Shown: piece by piece, positions 22,544 to 36,600 of the stretch
Layout of the letters: each line of letters opens with the position of its first letter
Numbering within the stretch: position 1 is the stretch's first letter
NCBI GenBank assembly: GCA_002633005.1
Contig: NMRA01000101.1
Coordinates: 713,804 to 777,803 of the forward strand
DNA length: 64,000 nucleotides
Direction: 5' to 3'
Source: Phoronis australis
Taxonomy: Eukaryota > Phoronida > Phoronidae
Notes under the pieces: model-generated
Told to the model about the DNA's origin: nothing
What the model saw: the letters and a program-made list of their open reading frames with translations, nothing else
The model's database searches: none
Program-made: the position numbers and the translations under genes

Positions 22544-23890
22544 TAAGTTTTCGTTCAGAAGCGCGCTAGTGCAGGTTCTCATTTTTCTTCACAGTGGATT
22601 TACTATCCAGTCGAACATCGCAGAGGGCTTGACCTGCCCAACGATTTTCAGTATGGCATGGTACCCATCCCCTTCGAAGCACCACAAGCCAAATAAAATA
22701 TGTCGAGAATGCCAGTTTCCAACTACGCTGATCTATATAGCGTCAGTTCCAAACTGCCCACATCTGCCGTAATATCCTAATTTCAACTGAACACGGACAC
22801 ATAAATCCATAGTCTTAGAGATTGTCTAGGAGTATCTACCGCCCCGTTAAAAATGTGGTTTTCTCTTCGATCTTGTCAGTTGCGACTTTGAAGTGTCCAG
22901 CTTCAGCGAAATTGCATGGCTGCGTACCACGTGAAGGCCTACGTGATACTGCGTGAAGGAATGATGAAGTCCGTAATTCGACGAAGTAATGTTCCCGGTA
23001 GATGAGGTGGATGTTTCAGTGGGTAAGAATGATGATCCAGAGTTCGTGTGCGGGCTACTGAAAGTTTTAGGGAGTAAAACGCGTCTTTAGTATCCCAAAC
23101 GTCAATGTTTGCAAACGAGGATGGTGCGAGATCCATTCTTCCCGGGCGAGTCGGACCCCCTTCAAATTTCCCGGCATAACCTTGTTTTTACAATTTGCTG
23201 GACTTCCCTCCAACTCTCAGATCAGCTTATGTGCCAACAGACTACTTTTCAACACAATGGGGCGTCAATATGTGACAGTGTTCATGACATGAAACGGTCT
23301 GAATTCCATCCATATCTTTGCGAGTTATTTTAGATGGGTAAACATGGTCTAATGTAGTATGCTATTTGGCCATGAATGTTATGGATTTTCTCCAACTTCA
23401 GTCTGTAGCTAACTTCACTGAAGCAGCGTTAATTCTTACAAGACAAGCTACTAATTGTCAAAATGACATCTGTGAGTCAGTTGGTTCTCCTAGATAAATA
23501 AATATGAACGACTGCATCACGACTTTCAGGCAAACTATTCCTTTAATAATTTGTTATAAATCAGACTAACCATTGGCTTTATGAAAAAAAAAACTAAGAC
23601 GACTACTAACGATCTCGGCAGTCACTGCACAAGTACTGACATTCTGTACTTGGTGTGTAACATCTGGAAGACTTCTTGGTAACATGTATATTTGAAGAGA
23701 GCAATGGAGCATCCACTGAACAATCACCTCGTATGTTGGCATTCAAATACATGTAGGTATGTAGGACACTGAGATACAGTATACTCAAGAAGTAATGTCT
23801 AAAACTGACATAAACTCTTTTTGGTGTTTGTTTTCCAAAAAACAAACAGTCATTCCAGGACAGAAGACTTGAAAAGTGCCCCAGGAAAGA
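22544..23890. other. Intergenic stretch between convergent genes
   Basis: It lies between the plus-strand exon ending at 22497 and the 3' end of the minus-strand CLIP gene. Open frames are short and unsupported. Confidence 0.35.
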
Positions 23891-23894
23891 AGAT

Positions 23895-24609
23895 ACACTT
23901 TAGTCAAAATAAATTTATTCTCCAAATGACATTTGCTGGTGTTATTTAAAATTCATACATTGTATAACAGATTGGCAATAAATAACCAAACTATATATAT
24001 ATATTTCACACTTCTCAATTAAATGCAAGTTAAAGTAAATAGAAAAGGAAACAATGCCAATAGGTGTCAGTGGTGGGTTGCATAGGTTGCTCAAATAAAC
24101 TTAACAGAGTTGATTTAATAATTTAGATCACAAAAAACTATTTCACACAATCAAAGACAGTTGGCACTGTTTACTTATCTATAACAGCAATAATACTTAG
24201 TCAACATAAACAAACTAAACACTAATTCTGTGCTTAACTAGTACCCCTAGAAATTAATCTTAAATAAAATTAGGTATTAAAACATTTTAACCCCATATAC
24301 ACCTTTCATCAGCTACTAACTTGACACCCAAACAGTTGGTCACTATGAGCTGAAAATACATCAGGAACCGAGTCATACAGTCACCAGGCATTACTGCTAA
24401 AAGAATATTCTCACTTAAAACCCTAAGCTGTGTACACAGTCTCTTGATGGCTAATGGATTATCAGAATTTCAAACAACAAACAGAACATAAAAAATCCTG
24501 ACATACTGACTAGATGTCAGTGAGACAATATCAGCACCACCAGTTCACGTTACCCATATAGCTGCAGTTTGCTGAGCACATGTTTGCAGTGACTAGATGA
24601 GCCTCGTAT
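23895..24609 (-). other. CLIP1: 3' UTR of the CLIP-170 gene (inferred)
   Basis: From the stop at 24610 down to the first minus-strand AATAAA, at 23919-23914. AT-rich and without long frames. The cleavage point is inferred. Confidence 0.5.
23914..23919 (-). terminator. CLIP1: Polyadenylation signal AATAAA of the CLIP-170 gene
   Basis: TTTATT on the plus strand; it is the first such hexamer met downstream of the CLIP stop codon, about 690 bases away. Confidence 0.5.
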
Positions 24610-24656
24610 TCAAAAAGTTTCTTCAAAATCGCAGTCAGCAGTCCAATGTCCAAATG
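24610..24656 (-). CDS. CLIP1: CLIP1 exon 23 (last; knuckle 2 and ETF tail)
   Basis: 47 nt including the TGA at 24612-24610. Acceptor TTATTTCACAG. With the last base of exon 22 it reads [15 protein letters not shown] and stops, completing C-x2-C-x4-H-x4-C. The final ETF is the C-terminal aromatic motif recognised by CAP-Gly domains, the same end as in vertebrate CLIP1. Confidence 0.97.
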
Positions 24657-27600
24657 CTGTGAAATAAGAATAAACAGGAAGTAAGGTTTGGGGCCAGTAC
24701 CAGATTTTCTCATAAACCTTAACTCAAAACAGCCATTTCAAGGCCAGAACAGTTATAGAGGGACAGCTTTGGAGACGACAGGATAGAGTTCTGGAGAGAA
24801 CTGGAGCCGTCGGCAGAATGAAATTTTCTGTGGCAGTGAACGCCTACCTTGAGCCAAGTGGTGCATGAAACAAAACTATCTTTAGTTTAAGGTCTGTGAT
24901 GTTTCCTGATGTTTGCATTAAGGTTGCAAAGAGCTACAATGTATTTCACGGGTGAGAAACAACATGACCGCCGGTCCTCTAAATCGGACCGACTCACCCA
25001 AACAGGACTGACGCACCTAAAAACATGACCGTCCCACCACAAAACAGGACTGACGCACCTAAAAACATGACCGCCCCACCACAAAACAGGACCGCCGGGG
25101 ACTGAGTAGTTANGTATTTGAAATAACTAATGACATTCCATATCGGTACCTGGCTGCTATACAAGTCAAGTCCAGGATTTGAGCCCAAGTATGGGCAGAC
25201 ATTTTTTCACACTTAATTACATGTCATGTGAGGTGACCAACATTTGGCGTGCGTGAAGTCTAATAAATCTTTCTTACTGAAAGTTTATGGTTTACCCAGG
25301 TTGAGCATTTAGAACATTCCAAAAAGTGTAACCATTGGTAATGAAGGTAGGCAGTTACCTCAATACCAATCAGCAAACTTTTTGTGTACTATAAACCAGA
25401 TATAAAACTGGCAACCATGAGGTGCTCTCAGCTGGTAGACCCACCTTCACAGTTGTCACAATAGGGCCGCTCTTGGCCACGCTGACCATGGTATTGGGTG
25501 GGTGGGGGACTATCTGACATGGCCTGCTCTGGACAATCTTCAGTGTCGTGTTGATCAAACATGTCACAGATATCACAGTAGAGGCGCGGAGGAGCTCTAG
25601 CAACCTCGCCACTGAAAACAAACAGGGCAAGGCTCTCAACATACTAAAATATGACATCTGTATGACAACTATGCAATTTTGTACTGTTTCAAATGATTTC
25701 GGTTACGATGATACTCAGAAGGGTTTCACTTTTGGCTTTCATCCTATTTCTACATTTTTTGTAACAAAGCCAAGAAGTAATGAAAGCGCAGAACTTTTTT
25801 TCAATATATCCACCTAATTAGTAAAAATTGGACCCTGGCTTTTTTTCATAGCAACCACAAAAAGTGAAATTCATGTCAGTTCAAGAGGCACCATCCCCCA
25901 AACTAATGGCCCTAAAACCAAACAAGTTGCAGAACTCTGAAGAAATTCTTTGTACATCCAGAGTCACCTTTGAAATGCAACCCACAGATGACACAGGTCA
26001 GGTGAAAAATTAATCTTGCTTCTCAAGTTACACCCAAGCTGTCAATTCGTACTACATCCCTTTTCATGTGCAAAAAAAGCTGCATAGCCCAATTTCTCAA
26101 GTTTCTAAAATCCCCAGTTCTTTGTAATGGTACACATGCCAGTCTCTCAAGATTCTGAAAACTAGTCTCTTGTGATGCTATAAACCTCAGTTTCCAATAC
26201 TTTAAATCCCTCCAATGTAATGCTAACAACATCACTCTCACATCATAGACCATTGTCTCCCCTGTCACCATAAACCTTGTGTTAACTCCCACCTCACGTT
26301 TATAAACTACAGTATCTCCTGTGTATCCTCTCACCTTGCATCCAGACTATCGTCCATAGACCCATTCTGCACACTCTCCCCAGTCACCATGACCTGAAGC
26401 TGTCTCTGTAGCTCTTCATTCTTACTCTGCAGGTCAGCGATGACTGAGTTGAGGAAGTCTGTCTGACTCTCGGCTTCTTCTTTCTCCATCTTGTACTTAG
26501 CTACCAGACTGTCTCCCTGACCTAAGTCAACTAAAGAACAAGCAAATGTCTCTTTGACACTGCATGTGGACCTCAAATAATATCATTAAGGCTTCAGGAC
26601 AAAAAGCAATAAGTTGTCAACTTCAAAATTAATACAAGGCACTTTCCAGAATAACACAGCACCCTCTTCAATTCTGTAGTATTTACCCACAATGCTGCCT
26701 GCGCATACATGTAAGTAGCATCATTACTTTACACATACAATAGTTTTGACTTTTTTCATTTTCATACTATTTAAGCTTTACCATTAAGTGATTTGAACAA
26801 TTGGTAGACAAACATTTGACGGCCTGGGTAAGGTACATTCTTCACTTGTCCAACTCTGTTCAGAAGTGTTAGAGGGCTTATTTTTTAAAACTACAGGTCA
26901 ATGATAGAAAGCATTTTCTATTTCTGAAAAGGAGGATAGTTGACTAGCCTGTGGCAATTGCAACAAATTTACCAATCAATGAACTCCATAATAAAAACAG
27001 GAATGCTAAAATGACATTTATGTGACAGAGAAGAACTATCAAGACATTTGGAAGACATACAGATTAAAATAATGCTTGATAAATACAGTTGCCACTAGTT
27101 GTAGCCGAATTTATCCAAAATTATCCTCAACCATCATCACAAGCATAGGAATACACCACACAAATTTCCCATAGATTCTACAAAGGTTTTGGAGATACAG
27201 ATGAAATTTAAGGTTATTCAGAGCGCTAGAAAAATGTTCAATTGTAGCTAACTTCAAAATATATCTCGCATATACCTGACCAAATTCATACAAAACTTTC
27301 TAACACCATGCTTTAGACTGTTCTCCAACAACCTGTCGGGAATATTTTATAAAGTGCTTCGTTTTTGCAGGAGTGCCTATCAAAAGATACGACTTTTATG
27401 ATTTTTATGAAAAAAATAACAGAATTACTCCCTTGTCAGCATCTTCTTGAGCTGTTCAGCCAGGTTTGTTTACATTATTGCTTCAACTGAACAATTTCAA
27501 ATTAAAGTCTAGGTCAGGCAGATGAGTCTCCAAGTGAGCTTGTCTATCCTAAATGTGTGCTTAGCACTTTTTGTCCTACTCAACTATGTCCCCACCTACC

Positions 27601-30600
27601 TTGTTGCTCTAACTGAACAATTTCAGTTTTGGTCTCTAACTCAGCCAAGTCAAACTCTAACTGAGCTACTCTTTCCTCTAGCACTTTCTTGTCCAACTCA
27701 GATTGGTCTAGGCTTGCCTTGTAGCTCCTCATCACTGTCATTTCTCCAGTCAATGATGTTATCTGCAATAGACACCAGAGCTATAGGACACTAGTATACA
27801 GAAAGCAATGCCAGAGAGAGAGAAAGAGGGAGCAAAGTATCCAACACTGTGAATACACAGCATGTGTTTGACATTCAGTCAAAATAATTGCAAACATATT
27901 TGTCATTTTCCATTTTTAAAAGCTCACTGCTATGCCATCTGTTGGCTGATTACAGTTATACAACATCAACCATGCTCACAATGAAGTCTGTTGAGTAAAT
28001 TGGTAAACCAAAATTTTTCATTTGTCATATTATGATGTAAATCGAAAAGGCTCCAATGGAGTGAGCACTGTTCAAAGATAAATGTTACTACCTAGCAGGG
28101 GCTCCACTGCAGCTGAACTGTTCAAAGACTAAATATATAAAGATACGCGTTACTACCTCGAAGGGGCTCTACTGACAGTTCAAATACTAAATTTACGAGG
28201 ATACGTGTTACAACTTTGAAGTGGCTACACTGCAGTTGAACTGTTCAAAGACTTTAAATAAGGATATATGTCACAACGTCGAAGAGGCTGTTCAAAGACT
28301 AAATTTATTAGGATACTTGTTATTACCTCAAAGAAGCTCCACTACAGTTGAACTGTTCAAAGACTAAATTTATTAGGATACTTGTTATTACCTCAAAGAA
28401 GCTCCACTGCAGTTGAACTGTTCAAAGACTTTAAACATATAAGGATACATGCCACTACCTCAAAGAGTCTCCATTGCAGTTGAACTGTTCAAAGACTACA
28501 TTTATACGGATACACATCACTACCTTGTCTTTCACAGTCTGTAGTTCCTTATCTTTCTGGTTCACAACCAAAGTTGTAGTTTCAATTTGCTTTGTCAGAC
28601 AAGCCTTTTCAGCTTCTAGGTCTTCTATTAATTTACTGTTACTGAAATACAATAGAAATACTGTTACTGAAATACAATAGGAATACTGTGTATGGTTAAA
28701 CTTTAAGAATATGGGATGTAGCAAGGCAGAAAAGAGAAATTTTATTTATTTTTTTTTCTAATTTCACAAAAGATAAGTAGCACCAATTGCTCTGTTATTT
28801 TAAAGTAATATACCACAGCGACCAGACAATGGTTTGAACCTTCTGAAAACAAACGAAAGATCAAACTGGCAATTATCTTTGTACAAAATAGATGCGATTT
28901 TAGCAGACCTAAACAAGTTTCTTCTATCAGGGGGATTCAGTGACTTGAAACAAAATCAAGTAAGTCAAATACTGAGTGAAGACTTAGTATTTATGCCAAT
29001 GACTTTTTTGATAGTTTCTATTGTAGCACCATCAACTATGAGTTCCAGTTTCACAGTGAAATAACTCAAACGTATAAAAATCAACATTTCTGGTCCAGCC
29101 CAATCCGCTTTTATGCCCCTCCCGCTTTGCCTTGTCAGTATCTATGTTTGAAACATGTGATGAGTTTATTCAAATTCATTCTTTCTGACAGTCAAATGTC
29201 AATATGTGGCTGTGCTACTGTAAATGTACTGATACGCTTTATCAGTCAGTCAGCACATAAGGCAGCCTTAGTTCAAAGTGGCCAGTACCTCCAGATATCA
29301 CGATTTGCATCAAATAAAGCAGGATCCATACGATCTAACTTTCAGTTACAAGCAACAAAACTAATCAAACTGAACTCAATGCAATGTCTCAGTGGTTACA
29401 TCTCCCACCATGCAACCATGCAAGCTGATTCGTGACCATTATTAAAACACAATACCCCATAAAATAACAAGCATTTGTCACAGGGTGACCAAACTAACCA
29501 CCCCCACTGACTGGATACGCATGCATGTGGGCTGTAACTTTGTATGAAGGTAAACCAGATGAATCATTGCAACACTTTACGAACAACATCTCTGAACATG
29601 ATCAGACAATTACAATTCTCAGAGCATTCAAATAAAAAGTTGCCACAAAAAAACATCCATACAGGGCATGACATTACAGGGCATGATATTACAAGGCATG
29701 ATATTACAGAGCATGATGGGATGTAACTTCTACATTTCTTGTGATGACCTTGAAAATGAGGTCAAAGTCACCAAAATGGACTGGTGCATGGATATGCTCC
29801 ACTTACAAGTTGGTAACGAATATGAGCAAGTGAGAGGATTTCTTTTTGAAATACTGTGCCAATGGCATTAAGTTTGAAATTAAGAAGTCAAATTCTTTTA
29901 AAAGACAATCTCGAAAAAATGGACTGGCAGCTGGAGTTGCCTCACCTACACATTAGCACAAACTCACTTCTTGAGATATTATGCCACTCTTAAATTTCTT
30001 CCCATGAACTTAAAAACAAGGTCAAGTCACCAAAAACGACAACAGCCTGGTGATGGCCCACCCACACTTTAGCCTAAAATTTGAAATATCTAAAGCCCCT
30101 TCTTGAGACATCGTGCCAACATTTTCTCAAAGTCACTAAAAAAGATGTCAAGGTCATAAAGAAAGACAGCCGCACACAGGAACATAAAGTAGTGAACATT
30201 ATGTCCCCTGCTTCACCTACCTGTGGTACCAAGGACAACTACACAGCAGGCATGTGGACTACACAATGTCTAACAAACATGCAATCAGTCTGACAATACT
30301 TGCAACAAAATCATAATATGGTAACTCTTCACTTCTTTACCAAGGCCAACAAGTGAAATTCTATACGGCCAAATTTCTCCATAATAATAAAGATTAAGAA
30401 AATTTTAGTCAGTTACTCTATACAAGACCATGCTAACATGGTTTCCACTGTGTTGGTGTCATAAAACAATTTTGAGAAAATTTTCCCTTATTTGCAGTAA
30501 TGCAACAGTCTTTGAAAAAATAGGAAAAATGACAATTATTGCAAATTACTTTTGTGCAAAATAAGTGGCGAATTACCGTAATCTAACTTGGCTATGCTCA

Positions 30601-33600
30601 TTTAATAAATTTTTATACTAAACAAAACAAGTAACCAAAACAGCAATCATAATGCACTAATCCTTGTCTAAGAAGAGCAATATGGAGCATTGATATGCAT
30701 CTACTGTGTGCATCGCATACAGCATACATACAAGAGTTGATCATATTGAACATTCCCACTTACCACAGCAATGCTAGTAAGCAAGGGAGGCAGAAATGCT
30801 CTCCTCAAAAGGAGCACCCCTCCAACATTTCATCATGATTCTTCAAGCAGTTTGGAGGATAGGGTGGCAGACGACAAAGGACACAAAATAAAATGGCCAC
30901 TAGGAGGCATAACTAAGGTCAAATCAATCTGAAACAGGGCAGGCGATGGTCCTTTATTTGCCAAATTTTGGAAAAATCTATCAAGGAACCTGATATATAC
31001 CATGACAAATGCAATGAAAAACAAAATTGCTACAAGGTGACTCCACAGTAGTCCGATCTGTCCCAAAATCCTCATCAGTTGTACTTTCCTCTATATGAAA
31101 ACATGCCAAATTTCAGTAAGATTGGCCAAGAAACTTGTACTGAGCCACAGGCTAAACTATTACTGCAAGAGGATCCCACAGCAGATGGGCCCATTTGAAA
31201 ATTATCATCACCCATGCACTTTCCAGTATGAACACGTATTCAAATTTGCATGATGACCCTCCACGTAATTTGGCCGATAGAGAGGCAGACGCCAAAACCA
31301 GACTCAATAGTAACAATGAGCACTCAGTACCATACAATAAGTCGAATCCACCCGAAAATGGAAGTGTGTTATCGTATCTTTCACAGAAACCTATTTGCCA
31401 CATTCATGAAAATATGTAGAGAAACTCCCAAGATATGATAAAAAGTCAACTAAAATTGGCTCTTGGGGGCACAACAGTAACCAGATCTGTCTGAAAGACG
31501 TCGTTATCCATTGTCACATCACTAGAAACACACCAATAAAATTTAACAATGATCCTGCAAGAGAATTCAGAGATTCAGACAGACGAGAAAAAAAAATGCC
31601 ACTAGGGGGTGCCACAGTAGCCGGAACCATCCGAAAGTCATCGTTGTGTTCTTCCCAGTATGAACACATAAGCCAATATTCATAATGATTCTTAGAGTGG
31701 TTTGTTGGACGGAAATGAGTGCCAAAACCAGGCCCAAAATAATAAAAATGACCACAAGCTGGTGAAAATGGGAGGTGACATTGTCTCCTTAATGGAGACC
31801 TATTTGTTAAATTTCACAAAAATCTGTTGAAGAACTTCGAAGATACAGAGGAAAACGTAAAGAAATCAAATTGCCACTAGGGGCACCATGGTATTATATT
31901 CATCCGAAAGTTGTCACAATCCATTGGCATTTCCATAGAAATAAACACATTTAACAAACTACCTGCTAGCGGTTCATGAGACATAGCCAAAATGTGGGCA
32001 TGTTATATCCGACTATTTACAGAGCGAGTGCCCAACAAATGGACAGGAATGGTGGCATACTGCACCCACCCAACAAGCATGTAGTAACTCCACCAGACTA
32101 AATCTTTGCAGCTAAAACTGAGAGCTCACTCGGTATGTATGTATGTATGGCAGGGATGATAACCAAAACAACAGAGATAACTGACAATAATCATACAACA
32201 ATGTAATCACCAAGTAACATTTGGTCAACAACAAGCACTAAAGGATCATGAAAAACTAACAAACAGAGGAAACAATGCAAACAATACCGCTTACCATGAA
32301 CGAGATCTATCAAAATATAAGACAAAAGTTACATTTATTGAGGTGAAAATAATACAATTGTGAGAAATATCGGACAAAGAGTCTTTCACAACATCTTGAG
32401 ACCTGATCAAGTGTTCAGAAACAATTGGGAAAATGTAACAATTTGTAACTTGGGACAAGACATTTTTGCAGAAACTACCACAGTACATTTCTTCCAATAA
32501 TCCATGTCTAAAATGTAACTTTCAATGATGAGCACAAACCTAATAAAGGAAAGTAGTCAGAGAACCGTTGTATTTTCAATAATCACTACACTTTCTATTG
32601 TATCAGTTCACATGACATGAAATTAGACCCATACCAACCAGTCAATCATATAATGAGGACTATTTTCAGAACCGTCCCAAACTTAATACTGTACCTGGTG
32701 AGAAGTTCAATTTGGATCTAAACCAACAAGTCAATTCTATTTCAGGATTGTCTTTGGCACCATCACAATGTTAATTTCTGGTGAGAAGTTTAATTTAGAG
32801 CTAGACCAACCAGTCTATCAGATTTCAGGACTGTCTCTGGCAGCTCTAGAGTACCACCCAGTGAAAACATCAGGCTGAACCCATACCCACCAATTAAACA
32901 TCATTCACTCTGGCACCTCTGCAATGTTAAAACGTGTGAGCAGTTCAACCTACCTGCTTTTTATATCTTCAATCATGCTTAGTTGTTTCTTCAGCTCATT
33001 CTCCAACTGGAAAAGAAATAAAAAGTTCAAAGAAATATTGTCTGAACAATTCTGAAATACATAGGCTTCAACACTTTTAATCCTGATAAAAGGACTAAAA
33101 TATAAAACAAAATTTCTGTAATTATCTCCTCTACAGCAACAAGCTGGCTTCCCTTTTAAGAGCCACTTCATGAGAAAGTCGAACATAATGAAATATTCTG
33201 TAAATATATACAGCCACAGGTGCAAAATCAAACAAAACTGCCACTAGGATGTGCCACAGTAGTCAAAGACGTCAGAAAATCATCGTCAGCCACCCTCTTC
33301 AAAGTAAAAATATACTTGACAATTTTCACAATCATATTTAAAGCGATTTGGTTGATAGTCAGAGTAATTAGCTATCTACTACTTATTAGAAATCGATACT
33401 TGGGTTCAGGATGCTTAGGAAATCTGAGTTCCAGATAACAACCCCTCAAAGGCTGTCAACTAAAAGTTGTAGATATGTATTTGACGGTCCAACATTAGAC
33501 TTATGAGCAGTCATAAGACAGATGGAGGCAAGACTGATGTTGATGGCATTACAAGCAGTAGTTAAGACTGGTAGACAAGGGACAAACATAGAAAGTGGCT

Positions 33601-36600
33601 CCAGCCAGTACCCTCCAATAAGAACAGAAGGCAGCGAAAAATGTAAGCCAGGGCCCCATGAGGACAGCTCTTACATACTCTGAGGGATGCTACTGCCTGT
33701 CACTGCTACGTAACTTCAACAAAGGATGTCACTGTATGTGACAGCTGGGTCTTAATTATTCTTCATTTAGTTACTGTAACTTCACTGATTAAATCACATT
33801 ACCTTGTCCCTCTCACCCTCCAGTTCCCCAACCCTTTGGAGATCCAGAGTCAAGTTGCTGTTTTCATCATGTGCTGCTTGAAGCTGCTTCTTCAAGTCAT
33901 CAGCCTGCACCTTGGCTTCCTCACTGTAATACACATCACAATATAATCAGCCTGACCTCACTGCAATACACATCAAAGTATAATCAGCCTGGGACTTCAC
34001 TGTAATACACATCACAGTATAATCAGCCTCACCTCACTGTAATACACATCATAATACAATCAGCCTGGCCTCACTGTAATACACATCACAACATAATCAG
34101 CCTGGGCTCACTGTAATACACATCACAGTATAATCAGCCTCACTTCACTGTAATACACATCACAATATAATCAGCCTGACCTCACTGTAATACACATCAT
34201 AATATAATCAACCAGACCTCACTGTAATACACATCATAATATAATCAACCTGACCTCACTATAATACACATGACAACATAATCACCCTGGCCTCCTTATA
34301 ATACATTTTATCACAGTATAATCAAGGTGACCTCACTGTAATTCACATTAATTAACCAAGGACGTAACTGTATTACAAATTATCACAATATAATTGCCCC
34401 GACTTCAATGTAATACACATTAACTTCAATCAATCACCAAAGGGAAAGCCTGATATGTTACAATATACACTATTCAGGATACATTTTATTGGTTGGATCA
34501 TCCACTCTACACTTAGATTATCACCATGATGAAATTGAGTTTTCTGCCTCAATCTTTGCCGATTTGAAAATGACAATAAATTTGAAGATTTTTACTTTCG
34601 GCTGGTTGTTCAAGAGAAATAAATGCTAAAATGTGCGACATTTTAAAACCTGTCCGAAGCGATTTTTTGGCCTTTAAATTACATAGAATATGGGTAAATG
34701 TTAACAGTTGGCAGCTCTGGTATTCTATTTTAACGGCACCAAGCTTCATAAAGCCGTGTGTATCCACTCACAGCTGTTTGCCCAGAGCTGCCTGTTCTTT
34801 GTCAGACCGAGCTTGCTGTGCATCAAGTTGAGCCAAGTGCTCCTGGGTTTGCTGGGCTTCTTTAACAAGTAGCTCCACCTGGTGGGCAAAACAAAAATCA
34901 TCAAAAAACAGAGATTGTCATGAATTTAGAATAAGTTGTTAGTAGTTGTTCTTCTTTTACATTGTATGTGAGCTGACATCCAAAGAAAGCAACTACACTG
35001 TAAACAATGTTCTAGTGCTTACTGTTCTTCAAAACTGTTTTTGGGACCAGTACTTCATAGGCCACCCAATGGTTAAACCCTTTCCAAACAACAACAACAG
35101 ATCTCAAATAAAACCTTACACAGCTCATTCCTACTTAGTTCTCATTGGCTCATTCACGTTACCTGACTTAACAGCTGATTCGTCTTAGCCTCCTTCTCTT
35201 GCAGCAGGGAGTCTCCCTTCAGTTTAGCCTCCATCATCTGCTCCTTCTCATAAGTCGTCTGCTCCAAGACAACCTTCAGTTCACTGCTCGCTCTTGTCAA
35301 CTGCAACCACCAACCACAGACAAACTTCAATATCTTCACCACTTCCACGTGAGTAATAGACCAAACAAATTATCCTTTTAAACTACTCAGCATTTCTTTA
35401 AACTACAGCACATTTTACTGCTGCTTAGCTGCTCACGTTGAATTCTTAACCAAATCCTTTTTAGGATCTAAGGCTATTTGACTGTGAACACTAATTCAAT
35501 ATACAAATGTCAAAGTAAAGTCTTCGTTAGTTCGAACAATGAGCTGGCAATAAGCTGCTTGCACCCTCTAGCCAGTACAATCTACCATTTTCTTGACATG
35601 ATCAAGACAAATGGTAGCTTTAATTAAAAAATTTAGCTGAATAATGTTGCCTGATCATCTGGCATTAATCGCATTTATCTTCACTAATGTTTTCAGCATG
35701 CCTATTCCCAGGTTTTACTCATTTCTTTGCAATCAGTCCAACATGTTTGCGCTAATCAGTCACCAAAGCCTAAATGAACAATCACGTACCTCATCCTTCT
35801 CCCTCTCCAACTGTTCCCTGTCTCCAGCTACCCTCTCATTCTCCTTCACCAGTTGTGCCAGCCTCGTCTCCAGCTCCAACACCGACTCCTTGACTGACTC
35901 CTGCTGCTCCTTTATCATCTTCTCTTTATCAGCCAACACTGTGTCTCGCTCCTTCAGTAGATCTGCATGATCTACCTCCAATTTGCTCAACTTCTTCTCT
36001 AGCCTTTCACTCTCAAACTATACAATATAACAGACAGTGCTCTTTTATTCATACCACACTACAAGAGTGTGCCCTTTATACCGAACAGGAATTTTTTTAT
36101 TCAAACAGAAATCCTAATCGAGGATGTAGCTCAGGACAGGTAGACCTAGCGACATAACAATATAGGATACACAATAAAAAACACATGTATTTTAAAACAA
36201 ACTCATTGGGTTTGGGCATGACACTAACATGATATATCAATAAAAGAGAGAAGTTAAAGAAAGGGGAATGGATATGACTTTCACACACTTGTTTGGATTC
36301 AAGAACTTGCAGTTTTAATTGGTTTCGTGGCACTGAATGTCTAATAAGATCTCAACATGAGTGCCAATAGATTTCTCCACTTCGTCCCAATTGTTTCCGT
36401 TTGTCTTAACCTTGTCAAAAAGACCAGCATACAAAACCAGTGTCAGAGAACATTTGCAGTATTGTTAAATTGGTCAAAAAGTTCACATCACATCCAGTTT
36501 ATAATTTAACACACGGTGGGACGAAAAATCCAGATACTGATCTGTGCGTGACTTGACAGCATCAAGTTGGATTAGAGAATCAGTTAATATGAAGGACAGT

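Noticed and set aside
29740-30200. AGGTCAAAGTCA-type strings resembling nuclear-receptor sites
   Set aside because: They lie in a degenerate repeat rich in GTCA and do not match a standard DR1 or DR0 arrangement consistently.
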